Shown here in pieces: positions 1 through 7,391 of a DNA stretch of 12,739 nucleotides. Made by a program: the position numbers and the translations under genes. Location of the stretch: the NCBI GenBank assembly GCA_002342175.1, contig DDPL01000031.1, positions 1 through 12,739 of the forward strand, read 5' to 3'. The stretch's first letter is position 1; each line of letters begins with the position of its first letter. Origin of the DNA: Legionellales bacterium UBA2469. GTDB taxonomy: Bacteria > Pseudomonadota > Gammaproteobacteria > Legionellales > Legionellaceae. The notes below the pieces were generated by a model. That model was not told the DNA's origin and did not search any database. It saw nothing but the letters and a program-made list of their open reading frames with translations.

Positions 1-159
1 CTTTCCTGTGCCAGGTGGGCCCCATAAGATCATGGAGTGCAATTTACCTTGTTCAAGTAGTTTTCTAAAGGGTTTATTTGCTCCCATCAGATGACTTTGT
101 CCGACAAAGCCATCGATGGATTGAGGTCTTAATAAGGTTGATAAGGGAATATAGGTCAT
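1..159 (-). CDS. rarA: RarA/MgsA replication-associated recombination AAA+ ATPase, N-terminal part, cut by window edge
   Basis: The 53 visible codons read MTYIPLSTLLRPQSIDGFVG and end at the window edge inside the Walker A motif GPPGTGK, preceded by HSMILW. This matches the N terminus of RarA (also called MgsA), which has the pattern RP..ldd.iGQ.HLlg..KPLR..le.g.lHSMILWGPPGTGK. Family knowledge: RarA is a clamp-loader-like AAA+ ATPase acting at stalled replication forks and interacting with SSB. It lies in the same direction as tyrS, with only 5 bases between the tyrS stop and this ATG. An AAGG element at the end of tyrS can serve as its ribosome binding site, so the two are probably co-transcribed. 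Most of the protein lies outside the window, so its integrity cannot be judged. Confidence 0.9.
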   Translation of the reverse strand, partial: MTYIPLSTLLRPQSIDGFVGQSHLMGANKPFRKLLEQGKLHSMILWGPPGTGK

Positions 160-164
160 AAGCC

Positions 165-1367
165 TTATATCAATTGAATGTGCATAAACCGATGTTTACC
201 CACTTGTATTAAATAAGGAATACCTGGCTCGGCTATCCAATCATGAGCATCTATTTTTTCACCATTAATCTTAACGGCACCTTGCTGTAGTAATCTCAAA
301 GATTCTGAAGTACTTTTGGTTAATCCTAATTCTTTTAACAAATTTGCAATTTTAAAATCAGATTGAAATGGCACATCGATAAGAGGTAACTCAGGTGCTT
401 TTTTTTGTTGGTACTTGTCAATAAAAGCTTGTCTTGCAGCAAGACCCGTTGCAGCATCATAAAACTGTTCAACCATTTCCTGACCAAATTGCATTTTCAC
501 ATCTCGAGGATTTAAACCGGCATGCACTTGCTGTTTCAAGCTATCTATCGCGTCTAAACTCAAATGACTGAGTAGGGTCATATACGTCCATAAGTTATCA
601 TCCGAAATCGACATGATTTTACCAAACATCACTTCAGGTTCATCTTGAATCGCAATATAATTGTTTAGGGACTTAGACATTTTCTTTTCACCATCCAATC
701 CCACCAACAATGGCATGGTTAAAATTGCTTGGGGAGCCATGCCCTCTTGTTTTTGAAGCTCGCGACCAACCAATAAATTAAACTTCTGATCGTTACCACC
801 AATTTCTAAATCTGATTTCAGCTGGACCGAATCCCAACCCTGTAATAATGGATAGATAAATTCATGTAGAGAGATAGGAAGATTATTTTGATAACGCTTT
901 TGAAAATCATCGCGTTCTAAAATTCGAGCCACAGTGTACTTTTGTGTGAGACGAATTAAATCAGAAGCCGTCATCTCACCAAACCACTCACTGTTATATA
1001 TAAAAGTTGTTTTCATCGAATCTAGAACTTTGAGTGCTTGCTCTTGATAAGTTTTAGCATTTTCAATAATGACATCTGCATCTAATGTTGGACGAGCTGC
1101 GTTCTTTCCTGTTGGATCACCAATCATTGCCGTAAAATCACCCACAATAAAATAAACATGATGGCCTAAGTCCTGAAATTGACGTAATTTTCTTAGCAAA
1201 ACCACATGGCCAAAGTGAATATCTGGAGCGGTTGGGTCAAACCCTGCTTTTACCTTCAAAACAAAGCCTTTTGATATTTTGTCCAAAATTTCATCTTTTC
1301 CTGCAATTTCTGAAATACCGCGCCATAAATCAGAACATTTTGTATCTTCTTTGCCAACAGACATCAT
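165..1367 (-). CDS. tyrS: Tyrosyl-tRNA synthetase (TyrZ-like subtype)
   Basis: A cytoplasmic class I aminoacyl-tRNA synthetase that charges tRNA-Tyr with tyrosine using ATP. In the 400 residues, the HIGH-type signature is HFGH at 51-54 and the KMSKS loop is intact at 229-233 (EKKMSKS). The tyrosine-binding segment reads GGNDQKFN at about 190-197. An S4 RNA-binding domain occupies roughly residues 335-400. The HFGH plus KMSKS combination is typical of the TyrZ branch (Pseudomonas, Haemophilus, Legionella) rather than E. coli TyrS, which has HVGH and KFGKT. The start has two adjacent ATG codons; GAAGG lies 5 bases before the first and 8 before the second, so either may be used. No T-box-like leader is evident in the 84-base upstream gap. 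It is probably co-transcribed with rarA. Confidence 0.96.
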   Translation of the reverse strand: MMSVGKEDTKCSDLWRGISEIAGKDEILDKISKGFVLKVKAGFDPTAPDIHFGHVVLLRKLRQFQDLGHHVYFIVGDFTAMIGDPTGKNAARPTLDADVIIENAKTYQEQALKVLDSMKTTFIYNSEWFGEMTASDLIRLTQKYTVARILERDDFQKRYQNNLPISLHEFIYPLLQGWDSVQLKSDLEIGGNDQKFNLLVGRELQKQEGMAPQAILTMPLLVGLDGEKKMSKSLNNYIAIQDEPEVMFGKIMSISDDNLWTYMTLLSHLSLDAIDSLKQQVHAGLNPRDVKMQFGQEMVEQFYDAATGLAARQAFIDKYQQKKAPELPLIDVPFQSDFKIANLLKELGLTKSTSESLRLLQQGAVKINGEKIDAHDWIAEPGIPYLIQVGKHRFMHIQLI

Positions 1368-1386
1368 AAATACCTTCTATAAACAA

Positions 1387-1415
1387 TTGACCTAATCTTT
1401 TCCACCAGGTATCTT
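1387..1415 (+). promoter_or_regulatory. Candidate sigma70 promoter for the mepM-like gene
   Basis: TTGACC at 1387-1392 and TATCTT at 1410-1415 are separated by 17 bases, in the gap between the divergent tyrS and peptidase genes. The -35 element matches consensus at five positions and the -10 at four. Transcription would start near 1422. This is a visual match only. Confidence 0.35.
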
Positions 1416-1508
1416 ACCCCTCATACATGGAATCATTCTAATAAAGATAGTATGTATAAAAGCGTTAAAAAATTTTGCTTTATCATACTATATAATAAAA
1501 GGCAAAGC

Positions 1509-2828
1509 ATGAGTTTTATAAAAAAAATAAAATCAAACAAGTTATGGGTTTTCATCATCACAACAGTAACATGTTTGCTTTTGCTTACTTGCCTTATCTC
1601 TCTTAAACACCATCACCAAATTGTTGTAAAAAAGCAACTGACCTTACCTCATTTAGAAAATTCAGCAACTAAACCCAAATCAACTCCAGCAATATCACTA
1701 CGGAATGGATGGATAGACATCCACCCTGTTTCAGGAGATACTTTAAGCAAAATATTCGTGCGCGCTGGAATCCCACAAAGTATTTTGCAAAACATTATTC
1801 ATCATTCGAAACAATCTAAATTGTTTAGTAAAGTTTTATTAACCCAAGATATTCGTTTTAATTTTAAGAACAACGAACTTATCGAAATGATATTTCCTAT
1901 TGATGATTTCCAATTTATCTCTATCCATAAAGTCGGGGATAACTACCCTTCCAAAATCGACTCGAAACCAATGACAGAGCGACGAGAGTATGTTTCTACC
2001 CCAGTTAAAGGCTCATTATACCAAACTGCTAAAATGGCAAACTTACCCATAAAACTTATCGATCAAATGAATCAAATATTTTTTTGGCAAGTCAAAATTG
2101 GCAAAGAAATCAAACCTGGTGATCGCCTCAATATTACCTATCAAGCTTATTATATCAATGATAAACGCGTTAAAATTGGAGATATTTTAGCAGTATCCTA
2201 TCGTCATCCAAATGGAACCAGTTATGAAGCTATCCGTCATGTAAGTCGAAATGGTGAAGTCGCTTATTATCACCCAAACGGCTCCAGCTTAAAAAAAGCA
2301 TTTAATCGTTACCCTATACGGTTCAGCCATATCAGCTCATCATTTGGCGCCTCAAGAAAGCATCCTATTCTTCATTATCATCGCCCACATAAAGGCATTG
2401 ATCTGGCAGCACCTATTGGAACACCTATTTATTCCATTGGTGAAGGACGCATTGCTTTTATTGGTCGTCAAAATGGTTATGGTAACATGATAAAAATTGT
2501 ACATGACCGCCAATACACAACAGTATATGCACACATGCTTAAATTCCAAAAAGGCTTACACAAAGGGTCAAGCATTAAAAAAGGACAAATTATTGGATTT
2601 GTTGGACAAAGCGGCTTAGCAACAGGTCCCCATTGTCATTACGAACTTCATGTAAATCGGATTCCTCGCAATCCAACAACGGTCGCCTTGCCACAAGCCA
2701 TGCCTATACCAAAACATGAAGCATTTGCATTTAATCGTCGCGCAAGAGAGCTAATTGCTCAGTTGAAACTGTACGAAGATAGCCAATTGGCAACCGCAAG
2801 AAGTCCTGGTCAACATGTCTTAAGTTAA
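1509..2828 (+). CDS. mepM: MepM-like murein DD-endopeptidase (OapA/LysM-like N-terminal domain plus M23 peptidase)
   Basis: A probable periplasmic, membrane-anchored zinc endopeptidase that cuts peptide crosslinks in peptidoglycan, letting the sacculus expand. Starting at 1509 the protein is 439 residues, close to E. coli MepM (440). An AAAGG element sits 6 bases before this ATG, so I prefer it to the in-frame ATG at 1452, which lacks a clear ribosome binding site. Counting from the preferred start, there is one membrane segment at about residues 13-31, then an OapA-like domain near 68-105 (VSGDTLSKIF...AGIP). The M23 domain is at about 290-390 with all zinc and catalytic residues: HKGID (His294, Asp298), YAHM (His342) and GPHCH (His375, His377). 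Its stop codon overlaps that of the convergent spmB. Divergence from tyrS is also seen in Pseudomonas. Confidence 0.92.
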   Translation: MSFIKKIKSNKLWVFIITTVTCLLLLTCLISLKHHHQIVVKKQLTLPHLENSATKPKSTPAISLRNGWIDIHPVSGDTLSKIFVRAGIPQSILQNIIHHSKQSKLFSKVLLTQDIRFNFKNNELIEMIFPIDDFQFISIHKVGDNYPSKIDSKPMTERREYVSTPVKGSLYQTAKMANLPIKLIDQMNQIFFWQVKIGKEIKPGDRLNITYQAYYINDKRVKIGDILAVSYRHPNGTSYEAIRHVSRNGEVAYYHPNGSSLKKAFNRYPIRFSHISSSFGASRKHPILHYHRPHKGIDLAAPIGTPIYSIGEGRIAFIGRQNGYGNMIKIVHDRQYTTVYAHMLKFQKGLHKGSSIKKGQIIGFVGQSGLATGPHCHYELHVNRIPRNPTTVALPQAMPIPKHEAFAFNRRARELIAQLKLYEDSQLATARSPGQHVLS

Positions 2829-3355
2829 AGAAATAGCATTCGACCAACTGCAATAGCAACAAAAATACCAACCAATTCAGCTAGCTCCCCCGCCGGTAAT
2901 GCATGACGAGTATGACGAATATTTACTGCCCCAAAATACACTGCAACGATATACAATGTTGTCTCAGTAGAGCCCATAATGGTAGCGGCGATTTTGGATA
3001 TTCCCGAATCACCTCCAAATCGATGAATAATATCAACTAAAATGCCGTTTGATGCACTTCCAGAAAAAGGACGAATTAAAACCAAAGGAATCAAATCCAC
3101 AGGCATATTTAATTTTTTTAGTAAGGGTGCTAATGCATGTTGTAAAATATCAAAAAAACCAGATGCACGCAGCATTCCAATTGCAACCAACATTGCGATT
3201 AAATAGGGTATCAAATGAATCGCCGTTTGAAATCCATCCTTAGCCCCATCAACAAAACTATCAAATACATTTATCTTTTTAATAGCTGCATAAAAAGGTA
3301 TTCCAACAACAAAAGCCAAAAAAATTACATTTGAAACTTGATCAACCCAATTCAT
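2825..3355 (-). CDS. spmB: SpmB-family membrane protein (Gate/nucleoside-recognition domain)
   Basis: An inner-membrane protein of 176 residues, close in length to Bacillus SpmB (about 178). It carries family hallmarks: RPFSGSASNG at about 95-104 and GSTETTLYI at about 128-136, set among hydrophobic segments. In Bacillus, SpmA and SpmB are needed for proper spore-core dehydration; in non-sporulating bacteria the biochemical role of these Gate-domain proteins is unknown, and a transport role is usually presumed. It overlaps the upstream spmA by the four bases ATGA, so translation is very probably coupled. Its stop codon shares bases with the stop of the convergent mepM-like gene. The symbol reflects homology and does not mean that this organism sporulates. 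Confidence 0.88.
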   Translation of the reverse strand: MNWVDQVSNVIFLAFVVGIPFYAAIKKINVFDSFVDGAKDGFQTAIHLIPYLIAMLVAIGMLRASGFFDILQHALAPLLKKLNMPVDLIPLVLIRPFSGSASNGILVDIIHRFGGDSGISKIAATIMGSTETTLYIVAVYFGAVNIRHTRHALPAGELAELVGIFVAIAVGRMLFL

Positions 3356-3957
3356 AGATTTTCCGTATTTTTAATTTTATATAAAGGGAGTTTGGCGAGT
3401 TGTCTTGCACTTAAAATTGCAACAATCGTCGAAACTGAACTACCGATTAAACAACTAACAATAATTGAACTTGGATGATGGCTACCATTTAGTGCCAAAT
3501 AAGCAATCGCCGAAGTTGGAATTAATTGTAAACTCGTCGCATGCAAGACTACAAACATACACATTGCATCACTTGCTGCGTGCACATGTGTATTTAATTT
3601 CTGTAATTCTTTCATTGCTTGAAGTCCAAAAGGAGTTGCGGCATTTCCCAGACCAAATAAATTTGCAACAATACTCATCACCATACTTCCCATTGCAGGA
3701 TGATCTGGTGGAACCTCTGGAAAAAGGCGAACAAACAAGGGTTGCATCCAATAAGACATGCGATTGATTAAGCCACAATCGGAAGCAATTTTCATAATAC
3801 CTAACCATAATGACATGATTGCAGCTAACCCAACCGCGATATTAAAACCAAGTTTGGCGGATTCTGTAACAGCTAAAACCACTTGATCAAGCTGATTTGT
3901 AAATATTCCACAAATTATTGCTAGAAACATCATGGATAACCAGATAATATTTAGCAT
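3352..3957 (-). CDS. spmA: SpmA-family membrane protein (Gate/nucleoside-recognition domain)
   Basis: A 201-residue multi-pass inner-membrane protein and partner of SpmB, encoded immediately downstream with an ATGA overlap. The N terminus is hydrophobic, and the Gate domain spans about residues 40-150 with the conserved stretch FGLGNAATPFGLQAMKELQ at about 101-119, typical of SpmA. The ATG at 3957 has AAAGG 7 bases upstream, supporting the start. The start lies only 17 bases from that of the divergent DUF1460 gene, so its promoter must overlap that gene's coding sequence. Function in a non-spore-former is unknown; the envelope genes around it suggest a role in cell wall or membrane physiology, which is inference. 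Distant relatives in E. coli are YjiG and YjiH. Confidence 0.88.
   Translation of the reverse strand: MLNIIWLSMMFLAIICGIFTNQLDQVVLAVTESAKLGFNIAVGLAAIMSLWLGIMKIASDCGLINRMSYWMQPLFVRLFPEVPPDHPAMGSMVMSIVANLFGLGNAATPFGLQAMKELQKLNTHVHAASDAMCMFVVLHATSLQLIPTSAIAYLALNGSHHPSSIIVSCLIGSSVSTIVAILSARQLAKLPLYKIKNTENL
3918..3948 (+). promoter_or_regulatory. Weak candidate promoter for the DUF1460 gene, inside spmA
   Basis: TTGCTA at 3918-3923 and GATAAT at 3943-3948 (five of six -10 matches) lie 19 bases apart, within the first codons of the divergent spmA. The spacing is longer than ideal. It is listed because the 17-base gap between the two genes leaves no room for a promoter outside coding sequence. Confidence 0.22.
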
Positions 3958-3974
3958 GATTAAACCTTTGTTAA

Positions 3975-4940
3975 ATGGTAAAAATGTCTATAAAAATGAA
4001 TATCAAAACCATCATTCTTTTTTTATCACTTTGGCTTCAGCATACATTATGCCATGCTTTTCAAGAAGTCCATACACCCAACGCCGATCACGAGATTCAA
4101 AAAATATTTCAGTATTTCAAAAAAAGACCCCATTTATCACATGCCGAACGCTTAGAGTATATCAGTCAAGCTTGGCTTAATAAACCGTATTTACTTTTTG
4201 CCCTTGGTGAAGGCGAAAACGCAGCCTTTGATCAACATCCGCTTTATCGAACGGATGCTTTCGATTGTGAAACATTTGTCGATACCGTTCTTGCATTAAC
4301 ATTATCCACAAATATCAATGAATTTAAACAAAGAATGAACCAAATTAGGTATCAAAATGGGCATGTTGACTTTTTAAAACGCAATCACTTTACCGGTTTA
4401 GAGTGGAACACCGTTAATCATCAACAAGGCTTTATAAAAGACATCACTCCAAGCATCATCCATAATAAAAAAACCGTTTACCTTATCTCGCAAACAACCA
4501 TCAATAAAAGTGGTTGGTATAAATATCTTTCTGCAAATCGCATTTACCTTCCCAACAGCTCCGATGAACAAAAACTTATTCAATATCAAAAATTAAAAGC
4601 TCTTGGCAGTACACAAGAAATAGCGACTTCAGAGGTTACGTATTTGCCATTAACAGCATTATTTGACGCAAAGGGACATCTTCATCGTGATATTTTAAAC
4701 CAAATTCCAAATGGTGCCATCATGGAAATTGTGCGCCCACAGTGGAATCTTGAGAAAAAAATTGGTACTCAACTGGATATTTCTCATCTTGGTTTTTTAA
4801 TTTATAAAAAAGGTATTCTTTATTTTAGAAATGCTTCCTCCAAACATCAAAAAGTTATCGATCAAAAATTAGATGATTATTTAATAAAATGTTTAAAAAG
4901 TCCTACAATTAAAGGTATACACATCGAAAAAATCAACTAA
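3975..4940 (+). CDS. Exported DUF1460 protein, probable NlpC/P60-like N-acetylmuramoyl-L-alanine amidase or peptidase
   Basis: A 321-residue protein with an N-terminal signal sequence (hydrophobic core IILFLSLWL at about 12-20, likely cleavage after LCHA near residue 28). The DUF1460 signature FDCETFVD gives the putative catalytic cysteine, Cys98, and HLGF gives the putative catalytic histidine, His271. Family members have an NlpC/P60-like cysteine peptidase fold and are linked to cleavage of peptidoglycan stem peptides or the muramoyl-alanine bond. The expected location is the periplasm. Start choice is uncertain: in-frame ATG codons occur at 3975, 3984 and 3996, none with a strong ribosome binding site, and any of them gives a workable signal peptide. 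Two bases separate it from the DUF192 gene, implying an operon. The exact substrate cannot be read from the sequence. Confidence 0.85.
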   Translation: MVKMSIKMNIKTIILFLSLWLQHTLCHAFQEVHTPNADHEIQKIFQYFKKRPHLSHAERLEYISQAWLNKPYLLFALGEGENAAFDQHPLYRTDAFDCETFVDTVLALTLSTNINEFKQRMNQIRYQNGHVDFLKRNHFTGLEWNTVNHQQGFIKDITPSIIHNKKTVYLISQTTINKSGWYKYLSANRIYLPNSSDEQKLIQYQKLKALGSTQEIATSEVTYLPLTALFDAKGHLHRDILNQIPNGAIMEIVRPQWNLEKKIGTQLDISHLGFLIYKKGILYFRNASSKHQKVIDQKLDDYLIKCLKSPTIKGIHIEKIN

Positions 4941-4942
4941 AA

Positions 4943-5398
4943 ATGATGACAAATAATAAAATTATTCAATATGCTACGGTTTCAACTGTCCTAATCAGTC
5001 TATTATTATGGATAATTCGTCATCCAAACCAACAAGTGATTCGCATTGATTCATTACATTTGATACAAGTTGAAATTGCAGATACCCCATCTAAATTTTC
5101 TAAGGGGCTGATGTTTAGAAAATATTTACCTAAAGATCATGGGATGCTGTTCAAATTTCCATATCCTAAAGCATGGACCTTCTGGATGAAGAATACCCTT
5201 ATTCCCTTAGATATCATTTGGTTAAACGATCGTAAGCAGGTCATATATTTTTTAGATAAGGTTCAACCCTGCAGAGAAACAAGTGAATGCCCCCTTTACT
5301 CCCCTCAAAATAACTACAAAGCTAAATATGTTTTAGAACTTGGAAGTGGTGAGCGCGAGCGTTTGCATATTAAATTAAAACAAAAGCTGCATTTTTAA
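4943..5398 (+). CDS. Membrane-anchored DUF192 family protein
   Basis: A protein of 151 residues with a hydrophobic anchor or uncleaved signal at about 9-25, followed by a complete DUF192 domain on the periplasmic side. Hallmarks are GLMFRKYLPKDHGMLF (55-70), FWMKNTLIPLDIIWL (80-94), a PC...CPLY pair of cysteines (Cys110 and Cys116) and AKYVLELGSGE near 127-137. The domain is widespread in bacteria and archaea, usually behind a signal sequence, and has no established biochemical function. ATG codons at 4943 and 4946 are both possible. No clear ribosome binding site precedes them and the DUF1460 stop is 2 bases away, so translational coupling is likely. Confidence 0.87.
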   Translation: MMTNNKIIQYATVSTVLISLLLWIIRHPNQQVIRIDSLHLIQVEIADTPSKFSKGLMFRKYLPKDHGMLFKFPYPKAWTFWMKNTLIPLDIIWLNDRKQVIYFLDKVQPCRETSECPLYSPQNNYKAKYVLELGSGERERLHIKLKQKLHF

Positions 5399-5411
5399 TC
5401 TCTATGAGATA

Positions 5412-5440
5412 TTGAACAATATACATTTATACTTAATAAT
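5412..5440 (+). promoter_or_regulatory. Candidate promoter for the OmpA-like lipoprotein gene
   Basis: TTGAAC at 5412-5417 and AATAAT at 5435-5440 are separated by 17 bases in the 72-base gap after the DUF192 gene. Four and five positions match consensus. Transcription would start near 5447, about 24 bases before the ATG. No convincing terminator separates the two genes, so read-through from upstream is also possible. Confidence 0.35.
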
Positions 5441-5470
5441 AAAAACTATTCACCTTTTTATTGGCAGAAC

Positions 5471-6127
5471 ATGGATAAGTTTTTACGCTATGGTTGTGTT
5501 TGCTTCATTACGCTTCTAATAAGTGCTTGTCAGTATTACAACCGTGATTCATTTGGCCATGAAATACAGAAGCAATGTCGACACGTCAATGATCATATCT
5601 CTCGGAGAGATGAGCAAAACATGACTGCTTTAAGCAGATCAATTGATCATCAGTACAGAGTTCATTTTCATCCCTTTCAAACTGACAAACAATATTTGTT
5701 GGCAAAACTTTACCAACATAATATTCAGTTTATTCAATATCGCGACATTATGACCATGGTTATACCAACCGATCAGTATTATAACTTTAATTCCTCCGTT
5801 TTAGATGATAGAAATTATGAAGGCATCAATTACGCCGTTCAGATGCTGAGACATTATCCATGTTCAACCATCTATGTGGCTGCATTCTCAGATAACGTCG
5901 GCGATCAAGGCCGTTATTATCGACTCACACATGCGAGAGCAGAAAGCATGGTAACATTCTTATGGGCTCATGGAATATATGCAAATAATTTACGTCCTGC
6001 AGGCTTTGCCTCAATGTATCCGATCGCCGATAACAATACTGTACGAGGCAGTGCCATGAATCGTCGAATCGAACTTCAATGGACCACACAACCAGATGAA
6101 ACGATGGGTATGATTGACCGTCACTAA
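5471..6127 (+). CDS. Outer-membrane lipoprotein with OmpA-like peptidoglycan-binding domain
   Basis: A 218-residue protein with a lipoprotein signal: a positively charged start, a hydrophobic core and the lipobox LISAC, giving lipidated Cys20. No Asp follows the cysteine (next residue Gln), which fits outer-membrane sorting. Residues about 95-205 form an OmpA C-terminal-type domain: FNSSVLDD, IYVAAFSDNVGDQG, LTHARAESMVTFLWAHGI and MNRRIELQW. Asp141 and the Arg of HARAE (Arg156) align with the residues that bind diaminopimelate in this family. It should tether the outer membrane to the wall. General relatives are Pal and YiaD-like proteins; the Dot/Icm lipoprotein IcmN/DotK has the same architecture and similar length, but I cannot confirm that identity here. 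The start has only a weak ribosome binding site. Confidence 0.82.
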   Translation: MDKFLRYGCVCFITLLISACQYYNRDSFGHEIQKQCRHVNDHISRRDEQNMTALSRSIDHQYRVHFHPFQTDKQYLLAKLYQHNIQFIQYRDIMTMVIPTDQYYNFNSSVLDDRNYEGINYAVQMLRHYPCSTIYVAAFSDNVGDQGRYYRLTHARAESMVTFLWAHGIYANNLRPAGFASMYPIADNNTVRGSAMNRRIELQWTTQPDETMGMIDRH

Positions 6128-6188
6128 GACAAAAATAGGATGCTAATCCAGTCATTTGTGTTAAGATAAAGATTCATTTTTAATACAG

Positions 6189-7391
6189 ATGATACATATG
6201 GCCGTAAGCAAATTTTTGGGAAGTATTTTATTAATTATTGGTACATCGATTGGTGGTGGCATGTTAGCACTTCCCATCGCGACGTCTGGTGGCGGATTTT
6301 ACTACTCAACGATAATTTTTGTATTTTGCTGGTTAATGATGACGGCAGGTGCACTTCTTATCCTTGAAGTTTTGCAGCCCCTTCCATTAGGCAGTAACAT
6401 GGTTACACTCGCTAAACATTATCTCGGACGTCCGGGAGAAATTTTAATCTGGTTGTTTTACCTGGCATTACTTTATAGTTTACTTGGCGCCTACATATCG
6501 GGTGGCACCGATGTTTTAAAAAGCTTGCTAGTCGATTTTAATTTGCATGTTCCAACCTACATCGTTACTTGTTTATATACCCTAAGTTTTTCGCTAATCA
6601 TTTTTAGTGGCATAAAATCGGTCGACTATGTAAATCGAGGACTCATGTTTGGGAAGCTTGGTGTATATTTCTTACTCATTCTTATCATTGCTCCATTTGT
6701 AAAATTTCAAACCTTTTCAAATGGACATTTTTTAAAACTATTGCCAAGTCTATCGATTCTTATCACTTCATTTGGCTTTGGTTCTATTGTGCCCAGTCTT
6801 CGCGATTATTGGCAAAATGATATTCCCCAGCTTAAACGCATTATTTTATGGGGATCTTTAACACCACTTATTTGTTATTTGCTTTGGAATTTTGTCATCA
6901 TGGGAGCGGTCTCTCAAACCGGTCCGTGGGGGTTGAGTACATTATTACACAGTGATCATGCGACCAGCGGTCTTGGTAAAGGATTGGCAGAAACAACCCA
7001 AAGCTCTGCAATTTTTAGCATGTTTAATTTTTTCAGCTGCATATGTATGCTCACCGCATTTTTAAATGTATCCTTAGGTTTATTTGATTTTCTCGCCGAT
7101 GGTTTAAAACTTAAAAAAACAGGTTATCAGGGTTATAGTGTGCTTTTTTTTACATTTGTTCCTCCCTTAGCGATTGTTTTGGTTAACCCTGGCATTTATA
7201 TACAAGCCTTAAATTATGCGGGTATCTTTTGTATAATATTATTGCTAATGTTTCCAATTCTTATGGGCTTTAGAGCGCGTATAACCCATCAAACAGATAC
7301 AATACATCTTTTACCAGGCAAATATTCTTTTTTAAGTATTCTTTTTATCATGGGTTTATTATGTATGATGATTCCTTACATGATGCATTAA
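6189..7391 (+). CDS. Aromatic amino acid permease, HAAAP family (TyrP/Mtr type)
   Basis: An inner-membrane proton symporter for tryptophan or tyrosine, to judge by family. The 400 residues form about 11 hydrophobic segments, and the N-terminal family signature reads GSILLIIGTSIGGGMLALP at about 11-29, as in TyrP, Mtr and TnaB. Another conserved part is the SFGFGSIVPSLRDYW segment near 193-207. Which aromatic amino acid is carried cannot be told from sequence alone. In-frame ATG codons exist at 6189 and 6198; the second aligns better with family starts, but neither has a clear ribosome binding site. Its TAA stop overlaps the dam ATG by one base (TAATG), so the two genes are probably translated from one message. 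Confidence 0.88.
   Translation: MIHMAVSKFLGSILLIIGTSIGGGMLALPIATSGGGFYYSTIIFVFCWLMMTAGALLILEVLQPLPLGSNMVTLAKHYLGRPGEILIWLFYLALLYSLLGAYISGGTDVLKSLLVDFNLHVPTYIVTCLYTLSFSLIIFSGIKSVDYVNRGLMFGKLGVYFLLILIIAPFVKFQTFSNGHFLKLLPSLSILITSFGFGSIVPSLRDYWQNDIPQLKRIILWGSLTPLICYLLWNFVIMGAVSQTGPWGLSTLLHSDHATSGLGKGLAETTQSSAIFSMFNFFSCICMLTAFLNVSLGLFDFLADGLKLKKTGYQGYSVLFFTFVPPLAIVLVNPGIYIQALNYAGIFCIILLLMFPILMGFRARITHQTDTIHLLPGKYSFLSILFIMGLLCMMIPYMMH

Noticed and set aside
1368..1451. T-box or other tyrosine-sensing leader before tyrS
   Set aside because: The gap is only 84 bases, holds no T-box-like sequence or terminator, and such leaders are not typical of gammaproteobacteria.
1491..1496. Perfect TATAAT as a promoter -10 for the mepM-like gene
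   Set aside because: No -35 element at proper spacing, and transcription would start only a few bases before the chosen ATG, leaving no room for the ribosome binding site.
1452..1508. Longer N terminus for the mepM-like gene from the ATG at 1452
   Set aside because: There is no clear ribosome binding site there, and the start at 1509 has AAAGG at the right distance and gives a length equal to E. coli MepM.
3465..3767. 100-codon open frame on the plus strand opposite spmA
   Set aside because: A shadow of the spmA coding strand with no family resemblance; spmA has conserved motifs.
5398..5410. Small hairpin ATCTC/GAGAT after the DUF192 gene as a terminator
   Set aside because: The stem is 5 bp with a 3-base loop and no T tract follows.
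7361..7390. Dam start at the upstream in-frame ATG
   Set aside because: It adds ten residues absent from Dam families and overlaps the permease by 31 bases; the 7391 start has the common TAATG coupling and the normal Dam length.
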